Assembly: GCA_037200045.1 (NCBI GenBank)
Contig: JBBCHM010000001.1
Location: 496,001-560,000, forward strand
Direction: 5' to 3'
DNA from: Rhizomicrobium sp.
Lineage (GTDB): Bacteria; Pseudomonadota; Alphaproteobacteria; Micropepsales; Micropepsaceae
Length of the DNA stretch: 64,000 nt
The position numbers and the translations under genes are program-made. A model generated the notes under the pieces. That model saw only the letters and a list, made by a program, of their open reading frames with translations, was not told where the DNA came from and ran no database searches. Of this stretch, positions 19,084 through 27,453 are shown piece after piece (positions within the stretch are counted from its first letter, which is position 1; each line of letters starts with the position of its first letter).

Positions 19084-19860
19084 CTAGTCGGGCCGCACAT
19101 CAATGCCGATCTCGCGCAGCAGATCGTCGGTCTGGCCGCGGCTCACGATCAGCCCGGCATAGTCCGCGACCGCCGCCAGGTTGAGGCCATGGATCGTCGC
19201 GCCCGAAAGATCGGCGCCGCGCAGCTTCGCGCGGTCCCATTCGGCGCGGTCGATGGTCGAGCCGGTCAGCACCGCGTCGGTCAGGTCGGCGTCCCAGAAG
19301 ATCGTCTCGGAGAATTTGCAGGCCTTCAGCGTGCACGATTTCAGCACCGCGCCCGACAGATCGGCATAGCTGAAATTGCAATTGTCGAACGTCGCGCTGT
19401 TCAGCACGACCTTCCTGGAAATCCGGCGATCGAAATGCGAGCCCTTGAACCGCGCGCCGCGGAAGCTGCACTCCGAAGCCGTCAGCGCGTAGAGGTCGCA
19501 GCGCTCGAACCCGACATCGGCGAAATTGCAGGCCGCCATGCTCGCGCCGCGCATCTCGCAGGCGGCGAAGACGCAGCCCTTCTTGGTTTCGACATCGAAG
19601 AACACGCATTTGGCGAACCGCGCGTCGATGAAGGAGCAGCTCGCGAAGCGGACATTGGCGAAGCTGCAGCCGGCGAAGCTGGCGCCGGAGAAATCGGTGC
19701 CGTGGAACATCGGCGCGTGGAAGGCGCAGCCCTCGAACCGCGCATCCTTGGCGTCGAGGTCTTCGAGGCCCGCCGCGAGCCGCCGCGCCACGACCGGCGT
19801 TCCGGCGGCGATCGCCGCCTCCAGCTCGTCCCGCTCGATGATCGCGCCCTGTTCGGCCAT
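19084..19860 (-). CDS. pentapeptide-repeat protein
   Basis: A 258-residue protein built mostly of A(D/N)LXX-like pentapeptide repeats from about residue 45 on (for example FHGTDFSGASFAGCSFANV and FSYADLSGAVLKSCTLKAC), which fold as a right-handed quadrilateral beta-helix. It is unusually cysteine-rich at the outward positions. No signal peptide. The ATG at 19860 (MAEQGAIIERDELEAAI) is preferred over an arginine-rich upstream extension. Function unknown; some relatives protect gyrase, but nothing here supports that. Confidence 0.8.
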   Translation of the reverse strand: MAEQGAIIERDELEAAIAAGTPVVARRLAAGLEDLDAKDARFEGCAFHAPMFHGTDFSGASFAGCSFANVRFASCSFIDARFAKCVFFDVETKKGCVFAACEMRGASMAACNFADVGFERCDLYALTASECSFRGARFKGSHFDRRISRKVVLNSATFDNCNFSYADLSGAVLKSCTLKACKFSETIFWDADLTDAVLTGSTIDRAEWDRAKLRGADLSGATIHGLNLAAVADYAGLIVSRGQTDDLLREIGIDVRPD

Positions 19861-20032
19861 GGCCTGCTCCCGAAGATCGCCGATCCTAAGCCGAGTCCCC
19901 GGCCTTCGCCGCGATTCCGCCTCTTTTGCCGCCCGTAATCCTGACGCGAGTGTGATCGCCCGCCGCCCGCGCGCGGTGGTAGAGTAACGCGACGGTCGTC
20001 CCACGCAGGGCGCCCGGCACCAGGGGGTGCCC

Positions 20033-20995
20033 ATGTCCGGCTTTTCGCGCAGAGGTCTTCTAGGCCAGGGCGCCGCCTTCGCGCTGGCGCCGTCCATCGC
20101 CCGCGCCGTCACCGGCACGCGGATCGTCCCGCCGCCGCCCGCCCCCCAGACCCAGTACATCCAGGGCGCGCCGGACGAGACCAACCGGCTCACGGTCGAG
20201 ACCTATGTCAACGGCAAGGGCCCGTTCCGCTTCATCGTCGACACCGGCGCGGACCGCAGCGTCATCGCCGACGATCTCGCCACGGCGCTCGGCCTGCGCA
20301 CCGGCGACGACGTGATCGTGCAGGGCATCGCGCGCGCGGTGCCGGCGCCGGCGGTGCGGCTCGACACGCTGAGGGTCGGCCGCGTCCTGATCGACACGCT
20401 GCCCATGCCGGTGCTGCCGCGAAGCTGGCTCGGCGCCGACGGCTATCTCGGCCTCGACGTGATCGACCGCCAGGCCGTCACCTTCGATTTCAAGAACCAC
20501 AAGCTGACGGTCCAGCCGTCGGAGCGCAGCACCGACTGGGTGCGGACGATCGACGACCAGGCGCTGGTGCGCGTCAACGGCTCCAACGGCAAGCTGACGG
20601 CGGTCAGTTGCAGCGTCAACGGCGCCGACGCCTATGCCTTCGTCGATTCCGGCGCGGAGATCTCCATCGGCAACACCAGGCTTTTTCAGGCGCTGCAGCG
20701 CAATGGCGCCAAATATCTCAATGATGAGATCGTGCAGCTTCTGGGCGTGACCGGCGGCGCCGCCGAGGGTCGCAGGACCTTCGTCGAGCGCATCCGGCTC
20801 GGCCCGGTCAGCTTCGTCGACAACGTGCTGGTCATCGCCGACCTTCAGGTGTTCGATGTCTGGGATCTCGCCGACAAGCCGGCGCTGTTCATCGGCATGA
20901 ACTTCCTGCGCCAATCCTCCTCGGTCACCATCGACTACGGCCGCAAGGAGCTGCGCTTCAAGCTCGCCCGGATCCTGATGGCAAGCCGCACCTGA
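20033..20995 (+). CDS. exported retropepsin-like aspartic protease
   Basis: A 320-residue clan-AA protein with two protease lobes in one chain: FIVDTGADRSVIADDLA and YAFVDSGAEISIGNTRLF, the second with DSG replacing DTG. An N-terminal twin-arginine-like leader (SRRGLLGQGAAFALAPSIARA) predicts export. No PDZ domain follows, unlike the two relatives at 32.7-35.7 kb. The ATG at 20033 is chosen; a GTG two codons earlier is possible. Substrate unknown. Confidence 0.83.
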   Translation: MSGFSRRGLLGQGAAFALAPSIARAVTGTRIVPPPPAPQTQYIQGAPDETNRLTVETYVNGKGPFRFIVDTGADRSVIADDLATALGLRTGDDVIVQGIARAVPAPAVRLDTLRVGRVLIDTLPMPVLPRSWLGADGYLGLDVIDRQAVTFDFKNHKLTVQPSERSTDWVRTIDDQALVRVNGSNGKLTAVSCSVNGADAYAFVDSGAEISIGNTRLFQALQRNGAKYLNDEIVQLLGVTGGAAEGRRTFVERIRLGPVSFVDNVLVIADLQVFDVWDLADKPALFIGMNFLRQSSSVTIDYGRKELRFKLARILMASRT

Positions 20996-21110
20996 GGCCG
21001 GCCGCGGCCGATTGACTCCCGGACGACCCGAATTCGAAATATTTCGCCGCAAGAAAATATCGTTCGCCGCATCGCGGCGCCAAATCTTATCCACGCAGCA
21101 AAGTGAAAAT

Positions 21111-21136
21111 CTCCGCGTCCTCCGCGGCTCCGCGTG
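21111..21136. repeat. single arm of a CTCCGCGG-type repeat
   Basis: Matches one arm of the perfect inverted repeat at 48447-48508 with one difference. Only one arm is present here. Confidence 0.6.
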
Positions 21137-21205
21137 AGTCCTCTGTTGGATAACCGCGTACAAATCGGCGGCGGGAGAAATTTCCGGACGCCCCTTGGTA
21201 GTGTC

Positions 21206-21358
21206 CTAATTTGACGCCCGCCGCTCCCGAATGCGGCGGAACGTCTCTCGCATCTGCCGAAACTGAATCGGCAACAGGATGAACCAGATTGCGTAGTTGA
21301 CCGCGAGTGCGAGGCCAATACCGAGAATGCCCAGCACTATGAGTATGGCCGTCCCCAT
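21206..21358 (-). CDS. small membrane protein
   Basis: A 50-residue peptide with one transmembrane helix (GTAILIVLGILGIGLALAVNY then AIWFILLP) and a basic tail (RETFRRIRERRASN). Its ATG directly follows the stop of the upstream gene (TAG-ATG), so the two are translationally coupled. Function unknown. Confidence 0.5.
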   Translation of the reverse strand: MGTAILIVLGILGIGLALAVNYAIWFILLPIQFRQMRETFRRIRERRASN

Positions 21359-21664
21359 CTATTGCCTCCCCCTCGCCTCAGCCACGATAGCGGCCCGTAC
21401 AGCCTTCGCAGGTGAGTCTATCGGGCCGACATGATCCACGACGAAGAACCGGCCCCCACTTTGTAGTGTCCTAATTTGAATTCCTGCGTGCCCCGAGATC
21501 ACAAACTCTGCGCCCGGGCATGCGGGCAATGCTTCATGCCCCTTAGCCATATAGGCGCCCTGGCACGCTTCCAGCGCCAGATTCCTTACCTGTTCTATCC
21601 GCCAAGTTATCCAGACCATCCAGAGCACCAGCGCGATTAACCCGGCTATCTTGAGCGCCCTCAC
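21359..21664 (-). CDS. hypothetical single-span membrane protein
   Basis: About 101 residues from the GTG at 21664 (a TTG at 21700 is the alternative). One transmembrane segment (IAGLIALVLWMVWITWRI) near the N-terminus leaves a C-terminal domain of unknown type with VISGHAGIQIRTLQSGGRFF and DSPAKAVRAAIVAEARGRQ. Immediately precedes the 50-residue membrane protein. A 17-bp repeat lies within both genes. Confidence 0.5.
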   Translation of the reverse strand: MRALKIAGLIALVLWMVWITWRIEQVRNLALEACQGAYMAKGHEALPACPGAEFVISGHAGIQIRTLQSGGRFFVVDHVGPIDSPAKAVRAAIVAEARGRQ

Positions 21665-21782
21665 TTGGAAGTCTGCTCCGCCAATCCCGTCAGCGTCCAA
21701 AGCCTATCAGAAATACCCGCCACCATGGCAGGGAAGCCCGCGCAGAAATTAGAGCAAGGTCCGGTCAGGCAAAACCGCTCGC

Positions 21783-21856
21783 TGTCATGCCCGCGCAGGC
21801 GGGCATCCAGCAAGCCGCTGGATAGACTCTGGATTCCCGCTTTCGCGGGAATGACA
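21783..21856. repeat. inverted pair of short palindromes (CATCCAG type)
   Basis: TGTCATGCCCGCGCAGGCGG continuing to GCATCCAG (21783-21810), and an inverse copy CTGGATTCCCGCTTTCGCGG to ATGACA (21829-21856). A widespread class of proteobacterial extragenic palindrome; the stems differ but the ends agree. Confidence 0.8.
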
Positions 21857-21906
21857 GCGGTGATGAAGGCGATTCCACTTGAAGGCACTTTGCCCTATTT
21901 CGAGGG

Positions 21907-22278
21907 CTACTCCGGTTCCGGCTGCCACAGCTCGATCTTCGTTCCGTCGGGGTCGAGGATCCAGGCGAACTTGCCCATGCCGTCCATCTGCTGGCGACCG
22001 TTGACCTCGATGCCCTTGGCTTCAAGCCCGGCAAGGAATGCGTCCAAATCGTCCACCGCGAAATTGATCATGAACTCGCGCGTCGAGGGCTTGAAATGGT
22101 CCGTGTCCTTGTTGAAAGGCGACCATACCCCGTAGCCGGGACCGGCGCCGTCCGCGCGGATCATCGCGCCGCCCCAATCCTCGATGGTCAGCCCGAGCAT
22201 GTCGCGATACCACGCGCCGAGCGCCTTCGGGTCCGCGCTATGGAAGAATACCCCACCGAACGCCGTAATACGTGCCAT
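21907..22278 (-). CDS. VOC/glyoxalase-fold protein
   Basis: A 123-residue vicinal-oxygen-chelate protein with two beta-alpha-beta-beta-beta modules: GGVFFHSADPKALGAWYRDMLG and the C-terminal WILDPDGTKIELWQP with the conserved metal Glu. A candidate first ligand His (FFHSAD) is present. Could be a lyase, dioxygenase or resistance protein. The ATG at 22278 is used; the upstream extension is not conserved-looking. Confidence 0.83.
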   Translation of the reverse strand: MARITAFGGVFFHSADPKALGAWYRDMLGLTIEDWGGAMIRADGAGPGYGVWSPFNKDTDHFKPSTREFMINFAVDDLDAFLAGLEAKGIEVNGRQQMDGMGKFAWILDPDGTKIELWQPEPE

Positions 22279-22392
22279 CAGTGGCCTCCTCGCGAGACGG
22301 TTGCTCCACCGGTTTTGCCGGTGTCCCACAGACTAACAGAAACTCCTACGGCCGTGGCAGGAAAGCCCACCGCGGAAATTTGCATTACCCGG

Positions 22393-22503
22393 TGTCATCC
22401 GCCGCGAGTTCGTAGCGACAGCGTACGAACGGCGGACCCAGGTGAAACACTTCACCGCTGTCGCAGGCGTCAACTGGGTGCCCCGCATTCGCGGGGCATG
22501 ACA
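22393..22503. repeat. inverted repeat pair, one unit with enlarged hairpin
   Basis: Unit 22393-22445 keeps the TGTCATCCGCCG start and CGGCGGACCCAGGTGA end but has a longer centre carrying its own stem (GTTCGTA...TACGAAC). Unit 22469-22503 is an inverted unit with a CCCCGC/GCGGGG stem. Confidence 0.8.
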
Positions 22504-22525
22504 TCATTTATTGCGTCGCGGCCCC

Positions 22526-23851
22526 TCAAAACAGCGGCTTGCCCGTCGCTTGGGGCAGCTCCACGCCGAGCACTTTCGCCAGGGTCGGGGCGATGTCGAT
22601 CATGTCGATCTCGCCCAGCGTGCCCTTCTTCGCGATGCCGTCGATCATGAACGTCGCGCGCATTTCGGGATGCGACGGGAAATAGCCGTGCGTGCCCTTG
22701 TTCGTCGGCGGACCCACCAGCGGGCCGTCGAGCTCCCTGCCGCCCTCGTAACCGATGCGGTAGTCGACCCAGAAGCTCGGCTCCACGCCGCCGCCGCGCC
22801 GGGCGATGCCGTCGCGGTCGATCACCTCGCCGATGCCGTTCGCCGGATCGGCCGCCAGCGTCTTCAGCAGCGCCGCGACCTTGGCCTTCACCGCCGCATC
22901 CGCCGGATCGGCCAGCATGATCGCGGTCGAGCCGCCGGCGTTCCACGGCTCCGCCTGCCATGCCGTGATCTTGCCCGTCTTGGCGTCGCGGGTGACGAGG
23001 CCGGCCTTCGCGAAGGCCGAGATCAGGTTCACGTCATGCTCCACCGGCGCGAAGCCGTGATCGGAGACGATGGCGATGACGATGCCGGGCTCGGCCTGGC
23101 GCGCGGCGGCGACGATCTCGCCGATCATCGCGTCGGTCTGCTCCAGCACCGCATGCGCCTGCGGCGTGCCGGGCCCGAATTTGTGCTGGTTGTGGTCCAG
23201 GCTGGCCAGATGCACGGTCGTGAACTGCGGCCGCTTGAGCTGCAGCAGCGCGATGGCGAAGGCGGTGCGCGCCTGGTCGTTGTCGACCTCCGTGCCGACG
23301 AGCGCGGTCTGGTCGGTGTGGGCGACGCGCGACAGCTCGTCCGCCAGCCCCGGCGTCGAGAGCGCGTTGACGAGCTTGGCGTCCTCCACCGGCACGAAGG
23401 CGCGCCAATATTCGGGGATGTCGTAGTCGATGAAGGGCGTGCCGACGCTGACCGGCCAGCTCACGCTCGCCACCTTGCCGCCCGCCTTGTGCACCATGTC
23501 CCACAGCGTCGCGACCTTGATGTCGCGCGCATACCAGTACCAGCCGTCCATGTTCTTGCCCAGGGGATCGAACACCGTGTTGCTGGTGACGCCGTGGACG
23601 GCGGGCCACACGCCGGTGATCAGCGTGGTGTGGTCGGGATAGGTCACGGTCGGCAGCGTGTTGCGCACGCCGCTGGCCCAGGCGCCGTCGGCCATGATCG
23701 CGCGCAGATTGGGGACCTTGAGACCGCGCGCCGGCGCGTCGATCACGTCGGCGGGGCGCAGCCCGTCGATCGAGATCATCAAGACCGGCGCGGCGGCGGC
23801 GGGAGCGGCGGCGGCGAGAAGCGCGGCGAAGGCGAGGGCGGCGAGACGCAT
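22526..23851 (-). CDS. exported nucleotide pyrophosphatase/phosphodiesterase
   Basis: A 441-residue alkaline-phosphatase-superfamily enzyme of the NPP type. The signal peptide ends in the AAAAPAAAA region. Metal and nucleophile residues are visible: ISIDGLRP (Asp), NTLPTVTYPDHTTLITG with the Thr nucleophile, LASLDHNQHKFGP, IVSDHGF and KGTHGYFPSHPEM. It should cleave phosphodiester or pyrophosphate bonds in the periplasm; exact substrate unknown. Monocistronic. Confidence 0.88.
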   Translation of the reverse strand: MRLAALAFAALLAAAAPAAAAPVLMISIDGLRPADVIDAPARGLKVPNLRAIMADGAWASGVRNTLPTVTYPDHTTLITGVWPAVHGVTSNTVFDPLGKNMDGWYWYARDIKVATLWDMVHKAGGKVASVSWPVSVGTPFIDYDIPEYWRAFVPVEDAKLVNALSTPGLADELSRVAHTDQTALVGTEVDNDQARTAFAIALLQLKRPQFTTVHLASLDHNQHKFGPGTPQAHAVLEQTDAMIGEIVAAARQAEPGIVIAIVSDHGFAPVEHDVNLISAFAKAGLVTRDAKTGKITAWQAEPWNAGGSTAIMLADPADAAVKAKVAALLKTLAADPANGIGEVIDRDGIARRGGGVEPSFWVDYRIGYEGGRELDGPLVGPPTNKGTHGYFPSHPEMRATFMIDGIAKKGTLGEIDMIDIAPTLAKVLGVELPQATGKPLF

Positions 23852-23931
23852 CGGGGAATCCGTTCAAGAGGCGCTGAATATCGCACCGCGAATGTGACCC
23901 TGCCGTGATGGTGGCTGAAGCGCGCCGCCGG

Positions 23932-24489
23932 TCAGTGCGGATTTGTCGCCGGCCGCGCCGCGGAACGGTCGAGCACGCCGGGCCGCTCCCACCGTCCCTC
24001 CGGCCGCAGCAGGATCATCGGATCGCTGTACAGGTTGAGTTCGGTCTCCAGCGGTTCGAATTCGGCCAGCATCTCGCAATATTCGTGATCGGAAAAGCGC
24101 AGCACCCGGTTCTGGCCGGCCGGCGCGAAGCCCAGCCGCTCCCAGAACGGCACCAGCCGCCTTTGGACATGGGCATAGAGCCGCGTGAAGCCCTTGTTGC
24201 GGCACAGATCGATACCCATCCGCGCGATCTCCAGACCGGTCTTGGTCCCCCGATGGGCCGGCAGCACGGCGAGGCGTTCGATTTTCGCGAAGCTCCCGAA
24301 ATACCGTATGCGCAGCGAGCCGACCGGCTCGCCGCCGCATCGCGCGAGGATATGCGTCGCGGTGAAGTCGTTGCCGTCGAACTCCTCGTCATAGGGGCAG
24401 CGCTGTTCGCCGGCATAGACCCGCGCGCGGACGGAGAACACCTGCGCGAGCTCGTCCAGCGTCCGCACCACCGAGATGTCAAGGCTCAT
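23932..24489 (-). CDS. GNAT-family N-acyltransferase
   Basis: A 185-residue acyltransferase. The core VGSLRIRYFGSFAKIERLAVLPAHRGTKTG contains the strand before motif A and the acyl-CoA-binding R-G-x-x-x-G turn. The upstream part (RARVYAGEQRCPYDEEFDGND) is reminiscent of the acyl-homoserine-lactone synthase/FeeM side of the superfamily. Its ATG overlaps the stop of the upstream gene by four bases (ATGA), so the two are translated together. Substrate unknown. Confidence 0.78.
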   Translation of the reverse strand: MSLDISVVRTLDELAQVFSVRARVYAGEQRCPYDEEFDGNDFTATHILARCGGEPVGSLRIRYFGSFAKIERLAVLPAHRGTKTGLEIARMGIDLCRNKGFTRLYAHVQRRLVPFWERLGFAPAGQNRVLRFSDHEYCEMLAEFEPLETELNLYSDPMILLRPEGRWERPGVLDRSAARPATNPH

Positions 24490-25058
24490 GCCGCCGCCTT
24501 GTTGCGCAGCTTGAACAGGGTGCCGATGGCCGGCGGGTCCATCGCGTCTGCGTCCGCCGACAGAGCTTTGAGGCCGCCCATGCTGCCGGCCCGGCCGACC
24601 ACCGGCAGGCCGCCATAGGGTCCGGAATCGAAGCCCTGCGAGATCATCGGGAAGGTGACGCCCAGCATCTTGCGGGCGACGATCGCCCACATATAGACGA
24701 GGGCGGGCCGCTCGCCGCTCGCCACCAGGTATTCCGGCGCGGGGTCGGTGGCATCGAAGGTGCGCGCCTCGATGGCCTGCGCGCCGAGCGCGTTGAGGAA
24801 CAGGAAGGCATAGCAGCCGGCGATCTCGTCCCGGCCGTCGGCGTCGCGCCGGCGGATGATCGTCCAGAAGCTGTCGCGGTTGATCTCGCTCGCCCGCACC
24901 ATGACCGGCAGGGAGGCGACCTTGCCGCCGATCTCCCTGGCGATGAGCCCGTGCAGCGTCGTTATCTCGAAGGGCGACGCCCGGCGCAGGCAGACCGATG
25001 TCTCGCCGTCCAGGCGCCCCCAAAGCTCCGTCTTCTCAGACGCCGGCACTGATGTCAT
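24486..25058 (-). CDS. hypothetical partner of the GNAT protein
   Basis: A 190-residue protein I do not recognise. It has no signal peptide; the stretches RDEIAGCYAFLFLNALGAQAI and RPALVYMWAIVARKMLGVTF suggest a GNAT-like alpha/beta core, but that is weak. It overlaps the GNAT gene by four bases and lies divergent from a LysR regulator, a typical arrangement for a LysR-controlled operon. Confidence 0.65.
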   Translation of the reverse strand: MTSVPASEKTELWGRLDGETSVCLRRASPFEITTLHGLIAREIGGKVASLPVMVRASEINRDSFWTIIRRRDADGRDEIAGCYAFLFLNALGAQAIEARTFDATDPAPEYLVASGERPALVYMWAIVARKMLGVTFPMISQGFDSGPYGGLPVVGRAGSMGGLKALSADADAMDPPAIGTLFKLRNKAAA

Positions 25059-25172
25059 CCTTACGCTCCTTGTGTTCGCCTCGCGAGGGCGAGGGTCCGT
25101 TTCGCGGCCAATTCTTCGTCAAAGGTTGGGCTTCGGACGCGCGTCGGGGACAGTGGCGAAAAGAGAGACGGC

Positions 25173-26156
25173 ATGAGCAAAATCGAGACGGCGGCGATCG
25201 ATCCGGACCTCTGGCGGTTGCTGATGCGGATGCTGGCCGTCGCCGAGGCCGGAAGCCTGCGCAAAGCGGCGGCGCGGATCGGCACGTCGCGCTCCACCTT
25301 GAGCCGGGAGATTCAGCAGGCCGAACGAATCTTGGGCAGCCGGCTGTTCGATCGCGAGGCCGAAGGCCTTGTGGTGACCGAGCAGGGCGCCAAATTCCTG
25401 ACCGACGCCCGCCGGCTGCGAAGCGCGACGGATCCGGTGCTGCTGCGCGTGGCGCAGAAAGTCAGGGCCTATGCCAAATGCAGCGTGGCGATGGGCGACG
25501 GCATCGCGACCTATTGGCTGCCCCGGTTCCTCGCCCGGTTCTATCGCGAGCATCCCGAGATCGAGCTGCGGCTGATCTGCCAGTATGAGCGCGAAATCCT
25601 GCGCGGCGAGCAGTTCGACATCGGCATCATGTACCGCGAGCCCGCCAATCTCGACCGGCTCGGCCGCAAGGTCGGCAGCCTGCACATCGTTCCGATGGCG
25701 ACGCAGGATTATCTGGAGCGCTGCGGCACGCCGAAAACGGTGTCCGATCTCACCCAGCACAATGTCTTCGAGCTGCTTCAGTACACGGCGGCGGGCGGAT
25801 CGTGGCTCGCGCTGTGCGAGGGCGGCAGCGAGGTCCGCACCCGGCTGTTCACCAACCAGAGCTCGGTGATGGTGGAAGCGGTGCGCAACGGCGCCGGGAT
25901 CGGCCTGCTGCCGACCTATGTCGCGGCGATCTATCCCAGCCTCGTGATGATCCCGCTGATCGAGCCGTGGCCGCTGCCGATCTGGCTCAGCTATTCGCGC
26001 GAGGCGGCGCGCGAGGACCATGTGCGCAAGACGATCGACTTTCTGGCCGAGCACGTCTTCGCGCCCGAGCGGATGCCGTGGTTCTCCGACACCTTCGTCC
26101 GGCCGCAATCGGGCTGGGCCGAGCGCCAGATGGGATCGCGCTCCGTCGTGGCGTGA
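25173..26156 (+). CDS. LysR-family transcriptional regulator
   Basis: A 327-residue LysR regulator. The N-terminal helix-turn-helix reads LAVAEAGSLRKAAARIGTSR then STLSREIQQAERILG, and the effector-binding domain follows with ATYWLPRFLARFYREHPEIE. It is divergent from the GNAT pair with a 114-base intergenic region and probably controls it. Effector unknown. Confidence 0.9.
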   Translation: MSKIETAAIDPDLWRLLMRMLAVAEAGSLRKAAARIGTSRSTLSREIQQAERILGSRLFDREAEGLVVTEQGAKFLTDARRLRSATDPVLLRVAQKVRAYAKCSVAMGDGIATYWLPRFLARFYREHPEIELRLICQYEREILRGEQFDIGIMYREPANLDRLGRKVGSLHIVPMATQDYLERCGTPKTVSDLTQHNVFELLQYTAAGGSWLALCEGGSEVRTRLFTNQSSVMVEAVRNGAGIGLLPTYVAAIYPSLVMIPLIEPWPLPIWLSYSREAAREDHVRKTIDFLAEHVFAPERMPWFSDTFVRPQSGWAERQMGSRSVVA

Positions 26157-26192
26157 GGGATCGCGGGGGGCCATAAGCGCGACCCGGCGGGC

Positions 26193-26237
26193 TTGACAAT
26201 CGGCCGGTTCTGTCCGATATTTCTGTCATGACAGAAA
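26193..26237 (+). promoter_or_regulatory. promoter and palindromic operator of the GbsR operon
   Basis: TTGACA at 26193-26198, a 17-base spacer and GATATT at 26216-26221 form a good promoter. TTTCTGTCATGACAGAAA (26220-26237) is a perfect 18-bp palindrome covering the start codon, and a further TTCTGTC half-site lies at 26208-26214. A start point 7 bases after the -10 box would be the ATG itself, so the message may be leaderless. Confidence 0.6.
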
Positions 26238-26785
26238 TAACAGTTTCAAACGACCTGCCGCCCGCGATCCGCCGCTTCGTCCTGCACTGGGGCGACATGG
26301 GCGGGCAATGGGGGGTCAACCGCTCGGTCAGCCAGATCCACGCGCTGCTCTATCTGGCGGAGAAGCCGCTGACGGCGGAGGACATCGCCGAGACGCTGGC
26401 GCTGGCGCGCTCCAACGTGTCGAACTCGCTGAAGGAGCTGCAGGGCTGGGGCCTGGTGCGCCGCGTGCCGGTGCTGGGCGACCGCCGCGACCATTTCGAG
26501 GCCGATACCGACATCTGGTCGATCGCCGCCAAGATCGCCGCCGGCCGCAAGGAGCGCGAGCTCGATCCGGCGATCGCCGCGCTGGAGGCCTGCGTCGCCG
26601 AGGCGGCGGGCGATGCCAGGCTGTCGGCGACCGCGGCGGCGCGGCTGAGCGCGATGCTCGATTTCACGCGCACCCTGACCGGCTGGTTCGACCAGATGAG
26701 CAAGGTGCCCAGGCCGACCTTGATGGCGCTGATCAGGCTCGGCGCGCGGATCGCGAGCTTTCTGCCCGGCAAGAAAGCGAAATAG
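26228..26785 (+). CDS. GbsR/MarR-family transcriptional regulator
   Basis: A 185-residue winged-helix regulator of the GbsR branch: WGVNRSVSQIHALLYLAEKPL, TAEDIAETLALARSNVSNSL as recognition helix, and RRVPVLGDRRDHFEADTDIW as wing. No ribosome binding site precedes the ATG at 26228, in line with a leaderless transcript. The palindrome over the start codon suggests autorepression. It leads an operon with a DUF4166 protein and a TIGR01777 epimerase. Confidence 0.88.
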   Translation: MTEITVSNDLPPAIRRFVLHWGDMGGQWGVNRSVSQIHALLYLAEKPLTAEDIAETLALARSNVSNSLKELQGWGLVRRVPVLGDRRDHFEADTDIWSIAAKIAAGRKERELDPAIAALEACVAEAAGDARLSATAAARLSAMLDFTRTLTGWFDQMSKVPRPTLMALIRLGARIASFLPGKKAK

Positions 26786-26796
26786 GGGAGGGCGAC

Positions 26797-27453
26797 ATGG
26801 CGCGGCTGAACGTTCTGGAACGGACCCCGGCGCCGATGCCCGCCCTCGGCGATCCGCGCTTCCGCGCGCTGCTGCGCGCCGAGGAATGGGCGGCGCTGCC
26901 CGCGCCGGTGCGGGCGCGGTTCTCCAAGCGGCTGACGGGCGGCGACAGCGTCGTCTATGTCGGCGAAGTCGCCGAAACGGCCATCACGCGCGCGGGCTGG
27001 CTGTTCGCCCAAGCGGCGCGGCTGATCGGCGGGCCGCTGCCCTTGTTCGACGAGACCGGCATCCCGGCGATCGTCACCGTGACCGAGGACGCGGCGAGCG
27101 GCGGCCAGGTGTGGACGCGGATGTATGCGCGGCGCCGCGGCTTTCCGCAGGTGATCCATTCCGCCAAGCGGTTCGCGGGCGACACCGGCCTCGAGGAATA
27201 TGTCGGCTGCGGCGTCGGCATGGCGCTGACCGTGCATGTCGAGGACGGCGTGCTGCTGTTCCGCAGCGCCAGATATTTCGTGCAGATCGGGCGCGCGCGG
27301 CTGCGCCTGCCGGCGTTCCTCGTGCCCGGCGCGCTCACGGTGGCGCACAAGGAGCTGGGCGAGGGCCGCTTCCTCTTCGCGCTCGATGTCGTGCATCCGC
27401 TGTTCGGGCCCATCATCCACCAGACCGCCATCTTCCGGGAGGCAATCCCATGA
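26797..27453 (+). CDS. DUF4166 domain protein
   Basis: A 218-residue protein of the DUF4166 family. Visible features are ALPAPVRARFSKRL, VYVGEVAETAITRAGWLFAQ and the C-terminal FALDVVHPLFGPIIHQTAIF. Function unknown; DUF4166 is often fused or adjacent to SDR-type oxidoreductases acting on lipids or cell-surface molecules, as here. GGGAGG precedes the ATG at 26797, and the stop overlaps the next start (ATGA). Confidence 0.78.
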   Translation: MARLNVLERTPAPMPALGDPRFRALLRAEEWAALPAPVRARFSKRLTGGDSVVYVGEVAETAITRAGWLFAQAARLIGGPLPLFDETGIPAIVTVTEDAASGGQVWTRMYARRRGFPQVIHSAKRFAGDTGLEEYVGCGVGMALTVHVEDGVLLFRSARYFVQIGRARLRLPAFLVPGALTVAHKELGEGRFLFALDVVHPLFGPIIHQTAIFREAIP

